A stretch of DNA of 64,000 bases from Beroe forskalii (lineage: Eukaryota; Ctenophora; Nuda; Beroida; Beroidae). This document shows positions 1-10,330 of this stretch, piece after piece (the stretch's first letter is position 1; every line of letters begins with the position of its first letter). The DNA lies in contig WFMF01000383.1 in NCBI GenBank assembly GCA_011033025.1, positions 62,001 through 126,000 of the forward strand. The letters are read 5' to 3'. Under the pieces are notes generated by a model, which saw only the letters and a program-made list of their open reading frames with translations, was not told the origin of the DNA and made no database searches. Made by a program: the position numbers and the translations under genes.

Positions 1-1690
1 AACACAATTAATGGAGTCTATTAATGGCTAAGTGAAACAATTGTCACAATAAGGATACGTTTTTCGACACATATACAGTAAATGAATAAATTAAGCAAGG
101 CTAAAAACCCAAGACGCGGCTGAGATCTAACATGCATAACAAACGTTCTCCGAAATTTTCCTTTAAAAGAGTCAAAATTTGCCGAGAAACGGCAAAAAAT
201 AATGCCTTCAAGCATACTACATCTGGTAACTTGATAACACCCTTAAACCTTCGATCATATAAAAATTTTCGCCTGGGAAAACGCACTGTTACTCTGTAAC
301 TTAAAAAAGTAAAAATGCTGCTGTTACGCGCCGTGTAAGCATGAAATATCGCTTTATAATAGCATAAAATTCAAGCCCCATTGAATGAGTTTTGAGGACA
401 AAACTCTTAAGAACCTCTAAGTAGTGGCATAATGAGCTGATTGAACTTACATAGATATTATGAGGCTTCTATCTAGATTTGTAACAGGAATATAACGAAT
501 CAACATCTATTAGCTTGCAATATGAAAGCATAATCAACCAATCTAATAAATACTCTAATTATTCATTCCATGCATTTCTGGAAATTCTACAAAATCAAAT
601 ATAATTTGCACTATAACAATTAGGTAAACAAAGTTTTAAGTAAACAAAGTTTTTTATTGATCTCCACAAATTACAATCGAAAACACACACAAAAGAACGA
701 TGAAGGCATAACGTTACCCAGTTTTACTATTCATAATGATATTTAAGGGATGGAAATTATCTTTTTTTTATTAGGCAATAGGCATCTAAGTTTTGAATTC
801 GTCAGATAGATACAGACAGTTTAATAACCTATTATTTATACTACAGATCTTAGAAGCTTATAGTTATACAACACTACAATAAAAGAGTATGGTATTTACT
901 AAAAATAATACATCTGGAGGTCTATTGTATCATCTGTATTGTGACGATATGTACCGTTATAATTCATCAGACCAGTGGAGGCCTATTTAATGAAGCATGG
1001 CTTGACATGGTGATGTCTGCCATGGTATAGATGGCTTTGAGCTTGGTCTGCTACACAAAGGAGAATGATACCAGACTCCTTTGCAAAGCACATACTTCAT
1101 GATATAGCAGTAAAGTATGCACATTGAGGAACACCAAGCGTATAGAGAAATCTATTTTATATCATTTACATGAAGTAATATATAAGGCTATTTGAAACTG
1201 GTCCAATGAATTCCCTATAAGTCACGATTTTGTTGACCAATTCCCGTATCAGGGGACCAAGTGATTAGTGTAGCAGTATATGTGGCTGGAGAAAGGACAC
1301 AGTTGCTATATGCTTAAGAGTGCCCTGGGGACCACCTGCCACACCAATCAGGGCCCATTTTATTATCTTTATTCACAGTTATATTTATCTTCATAGGAAT
1401 ATACTAATTCAATAGACATCTTTGTCTATAGCACTGAAATAAAGCCTTATCACGTACAACTCATCTAGTACGACTTTCATGTATAGCTCTCATAAATTTT
1501 CACAACTCTCATTATAACATGAAAGTTGTTGCACTTGACTTTCAAGTGCTGTTAGTTTCTTATACCTTACAACACTTTACAACACACATTCGTTTGAGAT
1601 ATCAAATAAATAAAAATTTTGCCTTCCACCTTGCGCCATGGTCGACCTTTTGAACCTGTTTATTACTGCAATGAGTTTGAATTAAATTAT
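1..1690. other. Non-coding AT-rich stretch, no gene recognised
   Basis: No exon with a recognisable protein family and no long ORF is seen on either strand. The DNA is AT-rich and non-repetitive at the scale visible by eye. It may be intergenic or the far 3' flank of the LINE fragment that follows. Confidence 0.5.
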
Positions 1691-2903
1691 TGAAGTATAA
1701 CATTAGCATTGGTCAGATGAGCTACAGTTTGTCCTAGTGAGCTCAATCGGAGCAAAGGCCAGAAAGTTTTCGTTACTCCAAGATTCCAGGTTGTTGTTTT
1801 GTCCCTCTAAGAGAGACCTTTTCAGCAGACTTCTTATCAAGTTCTCATCGCTATCTAAGCCAAATTTCCCTAAGTCAAGAATTTGGGTGAAGCAATTCCA
1901 CAGCCAAGGGGCTCTGTATGTGAAATTCTTAGAAGGAACAGGGGTTATAAATCGGTTTGTATTACGTTTTGATCTGTTAAGAGTTTGGTATAGAGACACA
2001 GGCTCCTCTTGCTTTATAATTTTGACTAGTTCCATTATGCAGTTTAAGCGGTATAGATTTTGTACAGTCAGTAGATCATGTTTTTTAAATAGTGGTTTTG
2101 AAGGTTCTCGAGAATAAAATTCCTTATCTAGCTTCTGTGCACCATGTTCCCGAGCTCGCACACAGGTTCGAAACTTTTCAAGGAAGGCCTCGGTATCACC
2201 AAACATAATACGTAGACATTTCTTTTGAGTTCTGAATACTGAGTCTAGATTGCTAAGGGCTACACCTCCCCATACAGAGATCGCATAATTCAGGTGAGAC
2301 TCAAAAAGTGAATGATAAATTTGTTTGTGAAGTTGATTGGGCAGACAGTTAGCAATGCGGTATAGCCTGCCGCATGCACTTTTAAGTTTCTTATTAAGTT
2401 TTAAGATGTGTGGCTTCCAGGACAGTTCATTATCAATAGTAACACCAAGGAATTTGGTTTCATCAACTGCATTGATTATTCTTCCCTTAATGGAAAGCTG
2501 AAGTTTATCTGAGTCTATGACAGCCTTTTTCTTACCACGAGGTGAAAAAATCATATAAAAGCATTTCTTAGTATTAATGTGAAGTAAATTAGATTCCATG
2601 TATTGAGATATGTTATCAAGAACCTTGTTAGCATTTGTGAAGGCTTCTTCTATGGTATGCCCAGTGACAAAGATATTAGTGTCATCAGCAAATAATACTA
2701 GCTCACAGTTCATATTTAAGTTAGATATGTCATTGATATACAACAAAAATAAAAGGGGTCCCAGAACTGAGCCCTGTGGAACACCGAATTTGACAGGGAG
2801 AATTTCAGAAATTTCATTTAGTGCACTTACAAGCTGCTTTCGGTTTTTTAAGTAGCTCTCAATCAGTTTCAACGCAGTTCCTCTAATACCATAGTTGTTT
2901 AAT
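1690..2903 (-). mobile_element. 5'-truncated LINE (non-LTR) reverse transcriptase fragment
   Basis: A minus-strand ORF of about 390 codons (2872 down to 1703) encodes the palm and thumb half of a non-LTR reverse transcriptase. Visible motifs are YGIRG just upstream of the first ATG, the GVPQGSVLGPLLFLLYIND block, the catalytic FADD box, the KFLGVTID block and the C-terminal region with HLNYAISVWGG. The style resembles CR1/L2/Jockey-type LINEs; the clade is not settled. Homology begins abruptly near 2903, preceded in frame by a stop, so the fingers region and endonuclease are missing: a typical 5' truncation. The rest of the RT frame is open, suggesting a fairly young insertion. It lies about 330 bp downstream of the peroxiredoxin stop codon, in the same orientation. 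Confidence 0.9.
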
Positions 2904-3112
2904 TAGAAATAACACATCAGAGTGCCACTACTCTGTAATGTGTTTCGAAGATTAAAATAATAGTATGCCTTATAAAGGTGCCTTATAAAGGTGATTGGCA
3001 ATAAGCAGCAGTTTGGAATTTAATTATGAATTGAAAATTGGGCAATGATTGATTAACCGAGTTGTTGAGAAGTTTATAAGGTTGGAGGTGAAGGATATTG
3101 AGTATGAGACTA

Positions 3113-3188
3113 ATGAGGACATCATGAGGACATCATGAGGACATCATGAGGATTGAGGACATTATGAGGACATCATGAGGACATCATT
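3113..3188. repeat. Short tandem repeat, unit about 11 bp (gaggacatcat)
   Basis: Six to seven imperfect copies of an 11-bp unit lie immediately 3' of the peroxiredoxin coding end, in what should be its 3' UTR or flank. Confidence 0.85.
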
Positions 3189-3200
3189 TAACTACATTTC

Positions 3201-3258
3201 CATTACAGCTCCTTCTTGTCACTGCAGTACATTACAGCTCCTTCTTGTCACTGCAGTG
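3201..3258 (-). repeat. 29-bp tandem duplication of the peroxiredoxin C-terminal codons
   Basis: Two adjacent 29-bp copies (3201-3229 and 3230-3258) differ by one base. The copy at 3230-3258 encodes the last residues HCSDKKEL and the stop; the other lies just beyond the stop, so the 3' UTR carries a spare copy of the gene's own end. Confidence 0.9.
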
Positions 3259-5714
3259 CTTGGTGAAGTACTCCAGTTTACCGTCAGGGTCTGGTTTCAT
3301 GGTGTCCTGCCCTGGTGTCCAGTTAGCTGGGCAAACTTCCCCATGCTGATCTGTGTACTGGAACGCCTGCACCAATCTCAACACAAGGAAATTACTTAGG
3401 GAGCAAGTTTAAACGTTCAATGATTCAAATCAGGAGCTTTTGAAAATCATGTGACTATCGTAGTCAGCTTTAAAGGAAATGTTTTCACTCCCCAATGCCT
3501 TTCACAAAAAGGCATTGGGGAGGTGTAGCAGAGGTCGTGGTAGGGAAGGTGAGAAATAGGATATGTGAATAGCAGGCCCATGGTTGCAATAGAACTAGTA
3601 CTGTGGCCGAATTGAACTTAATAATATCAGTCACGAAAATGTCCCCAAATAATGGAAAAAGATGAGAATTTCAGGAAGTGACACCAATCTCAAAGTTTCA
3701 TCGACACTACGTCCCACCGGCAGATCATTCATAGTTATCTGTCTCAGAATACCTAGAAGCATTTGGGAAAAACCTTATTAGCTGACAAGGTACTTTGAAT
3801 AGAATTTATATAATACCAAATTTCTACTGGTTTCATTATAGATAAGAATGAAGAGAACATAATGATTTCTCACAGGTTTTGCACTACTACTTTTCAAGTG
3901 ACTAAATTAGTAACTGCTTACCCCTATCATCAATAATGAAGAGGCCTCTTAACGTGTGCCCCTCATCTTCCAACAGAACCCCGTAATCACGTGAGATCTG
4001 GCGAGTCAGATCAGAGATGATTGGTATTTCCATGTCACCAAGACCTCCTGGAAACAAAGTGCTATTACATTTGTGGAGAAACTTGAAAATATGCTTCAGA
4101 GAAGATTCCAAGTAACAACTCTTGAAGAGTTGTTTCTTGTCTGGGTGGAATTGAATTGAAGAGTTACTCTTCAATTCAATTTTGAGGATAACAGTTTAGG
4201 ATGAGGAAGTCTATGTTACACAATCATCAACAAAGTGAACAGCAAAGTACATAGATGAATCACTTATGGGAGATGCCAACTTAGATAGAGAATTAGTTAT
4301 TTAGTTTTTGAGAACTATGAAATTTACCTTTTTCTCTAGGTGTCTTGATCCAGGCTAGATGAGTGAACTTCGAGTCAACAGAAGCAGCAATTACCTGTTA
4401 TATTAAATCTGCAAGTTGCTTTAAATGATTATTCTGAAAAATAACATATAAATCCATTCATTCGACAATTTGAGATAATTAGGAAGGAAGAAGTTATTAT
4501 TATCAAACCTCTGTATTGATAGCTTTAAACTCTGACACCCTATCATTGAAAGCAATGATCTCGGTTGGACAGACGAAAGTAAAGTCGAGAGGGTAGAAGA
4601 ATAGGACAACATACTTGCCTTAGAAGTAATCATGTAAACATTAAGAATTCAACTAGTAACCAGATTAAGCTCTTACAATATTCCTAACAATGTACAAAAA
4701 CAAAAGCATTTTGAGTCCCCAATTCATTCAAACATGCAATACTCATAATGATAATTCAAACTTATAAATCTACTCATTGATTCTTTGCCAACTTGGATTG
4801 AAGTTATAACAAAGTACATCCACATCAGTTCACAAAATATCATGTTGATTATATTAACCAAACCTTTGAATGATGAGAGGGAGACATCTTCAAATTTCCC
4901 TTTCACAACAGCAGCAGCTGTAAAATCAGGAGCAGGTTTGCTTATCCTAGCTTTGACAACACCAAGAGCATGCTCATATACCTCAAGGGATACACTTTGA
5001 ATTATCAAAATTAAATCTTAACAAAGATGTTACATATTTTGTAAAGACTAAGGATTTATAATGACTACAATGGGGCTAGGGATGCTATCAATAACTTCAT
5101 GCTAAGGGACCATTCAAATATTATGTAATCAATTCGTGGCGGATTTTAGCCCCCCTCCTCCCTTGTAATCAAGATTACAGTAGTTGTATTTGTTAAAAAA
5201 CATAAAATAATCATTATGAAACCCCCTCCCCCTTGGTTATTACATAATATGTGAACATTCCCTAAGTTCTTTCAATGCAATGCGTATTAAAAAAGCACCC
5301 AGGCATGGCCTATATACTAATATACCACACTTCAAAAGGTTGAGAGACCACGTCTATGGGTTAGAACATAACATAAAAGGTCTCAACTTAAGGTGGTGTG
5401 TCAAACCTTACGTGCACAGCTTCTTTATGGGCAATGTAATCATGCAAGGCTCACTGGCTGATAATGACAGGCAGTGAGCAGTGCAGGATTATGTGGCAGA
5501 TGAAAAAGCTGTGCATGCAAGAGTTTGACATGCCCCTGTTATAGTAAATAAATAATAATTCTACCAAAACATTGAAAGCATAAGCTCTGCAATATAGAAA
5601 TTGATAGAATTGATAATATACCTTGGGTCCATATCCAAAAATGCCATTCATAGGACATGCTTCTTCTGAAGCATTGGATATTCCAATGACGGCAAGAAGA
5701 ATTAGATGGAGCAT
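3232..5714 (-). CDS. PRDX4: Peroxiredoxin 4-like secretory/ER typical 2-Cys peroxiredoxin
   Basis: Thiol peroxidase of the Prx1/AhpC family, reducing peroxides in the secretory pathway. Exons on the minus strand: 5714-5622 (hydrophobic signal peptide, then SEEACP), 4994-4864 ([11 protein letters not shown]), 4618-4509 (FTFVCPTE, peroxidatic Cys), 4394-4328 ([11 protein letters not shown]), 4047-3922 (GGLG motif), 3752 to about 3683 ([11 protein letters not shown]) and 3376-3232 (GEVCPANW, resolving Cys; YF motif in KLEYF). GGLG plus YF mark the hyperoxidation-sensitive class. The signal peptide, an extra N-terminal Cys and the PDPDGKL tail point to PRDX4 rather than PRDX1/2. The protein ends in KKEL, an ER-retention-like tail. 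Two junctions are unsettled: exon 1 to 2 needs two extra bases of phase, supplied exactly by a candidate 11-nt microexon at 5422-5412, and the last intron is bounded by a 12-bp direct repeat. Middle phases all agree. Confidence 0.93.
5107..5262. mobile_element. MITE with 3-bp TAA target duplication (PIF/Harbinger-like)
   Basis: A 156-bp element with inverted ends (GGGACCATTC... and ...GAACATTCCC, then an ATTATGTAAT-type block) flanked by TAA on both sides. It lies in peroxiredoxin intron 1. The TWA duplication is typical of PIF/Harbinger elements; no transposase is present. Confidence 0.8.
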
Positions 5715-5763
5715 GCTATTAATAAGTTTGGCTGGTTAATAATCAATTCAACTGAAGAAGTAT

Positions 5764-5903
5764 GGGATCATTCACATATTATGTAATCACCAAGAGGGGG
5801 GTTACATGTTATTGTAACAAATACAACTACTGTAAACTTGATTACGAGTGGGAGGGGGGTTGAAATCGGCCAAAAATTGATTACGTAATATGTGAACGTT
5901 CCC
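5764..5903. mobile_element. Second MITE of the same family, upstream of peroxiredoxin exon 1
   Basis: A 140-bp element with the same inverted ends (GGGATCATTCACATATT / AATATGTGAACGTTCCC) in opposite internal orientation to the copy at 5107. It starts about 50 bp upstream of the peroxiredoxin ATG, in the expected promoter or 5' UTR. The flanking trinucleotides differ, so the target duplication is lost or unclear. Confidence 0.75.
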
Positions 5904-6692
5904 AATAGAAATGACTCCATAGATCAAGGGTCATTGAATGATGGTTTATTAATGAGAAGAATGTTTGAATAAGGAACTTTCTTTTGTGCAAGTACAATGA
6001 TGGTGCTCTTTTAAAGACCGCCATCATTTAGTTTGTAACTGCTATGTTTTCATCAGTAAAAGTTTTTTGTGCTTGTTTTTCATTTGATCAGTCCATTTGA
6101 TCAACGCGGAACGATGAAACCACCTCAGGATGCATGCCACTTGCATTAATTCTATTAATGTGCAATGTAAAAGGTCACAAATAACCCGGATACATCCACT
6201 AGTCCTTTACTGGGGGTAAAAATCTCCGAAGAGAGTCAAATATTATAAAATACAGGTTGAGAAAGCACCCAACATTTGTAATGAGAGGTGTATCACAATT
6301 ACAATGATTAAGAAACGATAATATTATCTGAAGTCAAAATACTTCTAACAGTCTGACAATTATCAATACATAAAATGAACGTATATGAATATCATATAAT
6401 GTTATTTTGATGTTGGGGAATCCCAGAGCACCGAGAAAAATGATTACAAAACTGATTATAGAATAAACTGAGTACAAAACAATTTTGATACAATACTGGT
6501 AAATTAAGAAAATTAGTTCGAAACTAACTGGTGAAAGCAAAGGTAGAATATAAGTACTGGCCTTATGGGTAAAAATCAAATTTCAAATTATATTTGGCAT
6601 TAATTCAAGTCTCAGCATCACAGCAAAATTCTAGTTAATATAAAATTCAAATGAAGACATAACTTTTCTGACACATAAAGTTCATCACCCAT
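5904..6692. other. Non-coding stretch between peroxiredoxin and retroelement ORF
   Basis: No recognisable exon or repeat family is seen. It may include the 3' flank of the retroelement ORF that follows on the minus strand. Confidence 0.4.
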
Positions 6693-8036
6693 CTAATACT
6701 CTGCTTTTGGTATCAGATTTAAGTCAAGTGATTCCACTTCTGCTGTTTTGGTGTTAGGTTTCCCTCTGAAACCTCGGAGTGAAATAACACAAGTCTTGAG
6801 GAGGTCAAACCTTAAGCGTCTTCTAACAAAAGCCACAGTATCACTGTATGATTGACCTGTTTTGTTACTGATCTTCACAGCCAGATGTTTTAGAAACCTA
6901 GCAGCTTCATTACCCATTCCACCAGTGGTGCTGAAGACAAGTGGTGTGAAGGTTGCCTTCTCAACTTGTATTACCCTATCATTGTATTTGTGTTTCTTCT
7001 CCAACTCATGACGTCTATACATCTGGAGGAGGTTTGTGTTAGCATTGGATTGAGCTTGTGGGTGCAGTACCCTTATATCAGTGAATGCTCTGTCCAATGG
7101 CGTCCAAAAACCTCTAGTGCTAACATCAAGTCTAGCCCCATCACTCACATCTGTACCACTTTGCAGCTTCTCAGTGGTTATAGGTAATAGGCTTGGCTCA
7201 ATCACTGTATCCTTACAAACTTGACCAATAAGCTTTGCAATGGTGCCTTTAAGTGAATCATGTCTTAGGGAAACATATCCACCAAGCTTACAGGTTAGGC
7301 AGTGGTTGATTGTGCTTGGTGCTCCACAAACACATAGTCGTGGCCTGTTCAATGAGCTCAATGCCAGGTTATACCTCAAACTGATTGCATCCTGAAATTC
7401 TTGCTTATTCAACAAAAATCCATAATCTTTAAGAGGTAATGATGTAAGCCATGATGAAGCACCCTTCTCTGAGAGTAGTTCTAATTGACGCTGCACTTGA
7501 GGGCTGATCTCCTTCTCCAAATTGTTTTTACAATGATCATAAAAGCCTTGTCTATTCTTCTTGATTTGAATGATTATCTCATTCTGTTTAGATTCATTTT
7601 CTTTGAATGAGCTTTCTTGGTTAATAATTGCATTTGTCAGCTCCTGGGTGGCAAGAATAGAATTTTGATACTCTAAATCAGCTGTTAGACAAATATTGGC
7701 TATGCTGAGACCACCCATTCTAGCAGGCAGGGCGAAAATTTGCCTTAACTGCTCAGAGACATGTAGTTTCCCTAGGAGGACGGGGATAAAAACATCCTTA
7801 ATGTGGTATTCAAGACGATTTAGCAGTTCTGAAACTCCTGGGGTTGTTCTTGCAAGGAAAGTCCATCTTTTAGATGCACCATACACAAATGCTGCATAAG
7901 CCAGCTGTGGTTCTGATGATGCTATTTCACTTAGCCCTGTAACATCTTTCTGCCACTTTGATTCAAATATACAGACTAATAATAATGATAAATTGAAATT
8001 TAGGAACACTGCTTTTAAGGCCTGCTTCAATTTCAC
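6693..8036 (-). mobile_element. Retroelement-derived ORF, C-terminal Zn-finger and nuclease-like region
   Basis: A continuous 447-codon frame. The N-terminal half matches the post-reverse-transcriptase segment common in invertebrate retroelements (PQLAYAAFVYGASKRWTF, then LPARMGGLSI). The middle carries a Cys/His cluster (CVCG...HCLTCKLGGY) followed by RHDSLKG. The C-terminal half has DGARLDV...FTDIRV and FTPLVFSTTGGMGNEA, with an acidic-residue and lysine arrangement reminiscent of restriction-like endonucleases. I recall this architecture from many marine invertebrate genomes but cannot name the clade securely. The reverse transcriptase core itself is not seen upstream, so only part of the element is present. 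Confidence 0.75.
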
Positions 8037-8280
8037 TTTGAATAGATAAGTAAAATAAAATACATAAAACCAAAAAAACTAGCAACACATTGCAGGGATG
8101 AATGAGACGAATGTAACCCTTGATAATAAAGTATTACGTAGGTAATAATATCAATTATAGGATCCTCCATCTTTATCACAGGGCAATACAATGAAACAGT
8201 AAAACTCTGTAATGAACTGAATAGATGAATATGTATTAAACCCTTTCACAACCACATCAATCTGCTGACAGTTTCGAAAA

Positions 8281-8666
8281 TTTATTATTCCGTCTTCGAA
8301 ATCTCCGTGTGGTTTGACGGGCTATGTCCGACCCTTTCTTGTGACTTGTTGTTGGACAAGTCAGGCGCAAATTTAACGTCTAAATGTGGAACGTCGTATG
8401 ATGTTACCTTCCTAAGCCCACAAAGGTGTGTGTACGCACCGCGATCGTAGGATGTTACCCTACCCTCGCGCGCGCGGCGCAACGTTCCCCATTTGAACGT
8501 CACTTTGCGCCTTCCGCGCAAGTCAGAAGAAAGGGACGGACATCGCCCGTCGAGCGCCGCGCTTGCCACATGCTATGTGTCCCTGTTTGTTCGCGCGCGC
8601 GCCTTTTCTTCGATAAGTCTCTGAACTGCCTAAGCCCGCATAGGTGCGTGTACGCGCCGCGCGCTT
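8281..8666. other. Abrupt GC/CpG-rich segment next to a palindromic array
   Basis: Base composition switches sharply from AT-rich to CpG-rich with runs of CGCG. Two diverged copies of a block reading CCTAAGCCC-CA-AGGTG-GTGTACGC occur near 8413 and 8628. No splice-bounded coding exon is seen. It may be part of one composite repeat with the 19-bp array and the hairpins at 9661-9810. Confidence 0.5.
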
Positions 8667-9590
8667 ACAGCAGCGTATAACGCTGTTACAGCAGCGTAAC
8701 GCTGTTACAGCAGCGTAACGCTGTTACAGCAGCGTAACGCTGTTACAGCAGCGTAACGCTGTTACAGCAGCGTAACGCTGTTACAGCAGCATAACGCTGT
8801 TACAGCAGCGTAACGCTGTTACAGCAGCAGCAACGCTGTTACAGCAGCGCGAGCGTAACGCTGTTACAACAGCGTAACGCTGTTACAGCAGCGTAACGCT
8901 GTTACAGCAACGTAACGCTGTTACAGCAGCGTAACGCTGTTACAGCAGCGTAACGCTGTTACAGCAGCGTAACGCTGTTACAGCAGCGTAACGCTGTTAC
9001 AGCAGCGTAACGCTGTTACAGCAGCGTAACGCTGTTACAGCAGCGTAACGCTGTTACAGCAGCGTAACGCTGTTAGTTGTTACAGCAGCGTAACGCTGTT
9101 AGTTGTTACAGCAGCGTAACGCTGTTACAGCAGCGTAACGCTGTTACAGCAGCGTAACGCTGTTACAGCAGCGTAACGCTGTTACAGCAGCGTAACGCTG
9201 TTACAGCAGCGTAACGCTGTTACAGCAGCGTAACGCTGTTACAGCAACGTAACGCTGTTAGTTGTTACAGCAGCGTAACGCTGTTAGTTGTTACAGCAGC
9301 GTAACGCTGTTACAGCAGCGTAACGCTGTTACAGCAGCGTAACGCTGTTACAGCAGCGTAACGCTGTTACATGTTACAGCAGCGTAACGCTGTTACAGCA
9401 GCGTAACGCTGTTACAGCAGCGTAACGCTGTTACAGCAGCGTAACGCTGTTACAGCAGCGTAACGCTGTTACAGCAGCGTAACGCTGTTACAGCAGCGTA
9501 ACGCTGTTACAGCATCGTTACTCTGTTACAGCAGCGTAACGCTGTTACAGCATCGTTACTCTGTTACAGTAGCGTAACGCTGTAATGCTT
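8667..9590. repeat. 19-bp palindromic tandem array, about 48 units
   Basis: The unit is GTTACAGCAGCGTAACGCT. Each unit contains two odd-centred inverted repeats back to back, GCTGT-T-ACAGC and AGCGT-A-ACGCT, so the array is a continuous string of potential small stems. Units are nearly identical, with a few 5-bp insertions (AGTTG) that recur in pairs near 9075, 9100, 9258 and 9285, suggesting higher-order duplication. Confidence 0.95.
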
Positions 9591-9660
9591 AGGAAGTCTT
9601 TCATTTGCTTAACACGATGGTCCGCGGCGTTGTTGAAGCGTTCTGAGAAAGAACGCTACG

Positions 9661-9740
9661 GTTAAACTGCCGCAACGTCCCTTTTTTGAACCATTAGGCG
9701 TCAGTGATGGTTCAAATAGCGACGTTGTGGCAGTTTTAAC
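9661..9740. repeat. 80-bp imperfect hairpin
   Basis: GTTAAACTGCCGCAACGTC at the left pairs with GACGTTGTGGCAGTTTTAAC at the right, with TGAACCAT/ATGGTTCA inside. It adjoins the 19-bp array. Confidence 0.85.
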
Positions 9741-9765
9741 TTGTCAGACGTTGTCTGACCCCTTC

Positions 9766-9810
9766 GCCTTCGGTGGGCGCGCGCGCGAAGCGCGCGCGTC
9801 CGCCGAAGGC
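9766..9810. repeat. GC-rich hairpin with CGCGCGCG stem
   Basis: GCCTTCGG...GGGCGCGCGCGC pairs with GCGCGCGCGTCC...CCGAAGGC around a GAA centre. It marks the right edge of the GC-rich island. Confidence 0.85.
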
Positions 9811-10123
9811 AGACAAGTTTTATATACTTTCTTTCTCATATCATGGGTTTTTCAATAAAGAACGTTTTAAGTTTAACACCGCTGCCGACCATCACAACCA
9901 AATTCTTTTTGGTTTTGGGTGGTTCATAAACATATCTATCATTTCAAAGCAGTAAAACGCCAGCTTTAAAAAATTCCGATTTCATATTTTAAATTGACAC
10001 CTTCAATACGAAAATACAAAGATCACATACTTCTGTTTGTTTGGCAAGGGAGGAAGTTGTATAATATAATTTGATTTATAAATATTGCAAATATTAAATT
10101 TTGTCTTTCACTATTTCTAAAAT

Positions 10124-10330
10124 TTGCCATTAAATGTAAATTCACTTTTAGGACGTCAGCAAAAGGACTTCAGCAAAATTTCGGCCTTTTTACTTTTAGA
10201 CCCCCTGTCCGCGTCCCAGAAACTCCTCCATCCTCCATACGTCCGCTTTTTCCCTAAAAATCCTTCTCAGTCATCAATTTCTTGGGCACGAAATTTCACG
10301 ATTTTCTAGTGAAATACCCGTCAAATTGCT
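10124..10330 (+). mobile_element. Diverged MITE copy related to the 26364-26685 element
   Basis: Shares the interior blocks AAAATTTCGGCC, ACGTCCGC, GCACGAAATTTCACGATTTT and AGTGAAATACCCGTCAAAT with the complete copy at 26.4 kb. The terminal inverted repeats are degraded. Confidence 0.7.

Noticed and set aside
8667-9590. CRISPR-like array
   Set aside because: Units are contiguous 19-bp palindromes without unique spacers, in animal DNA: a satellite.
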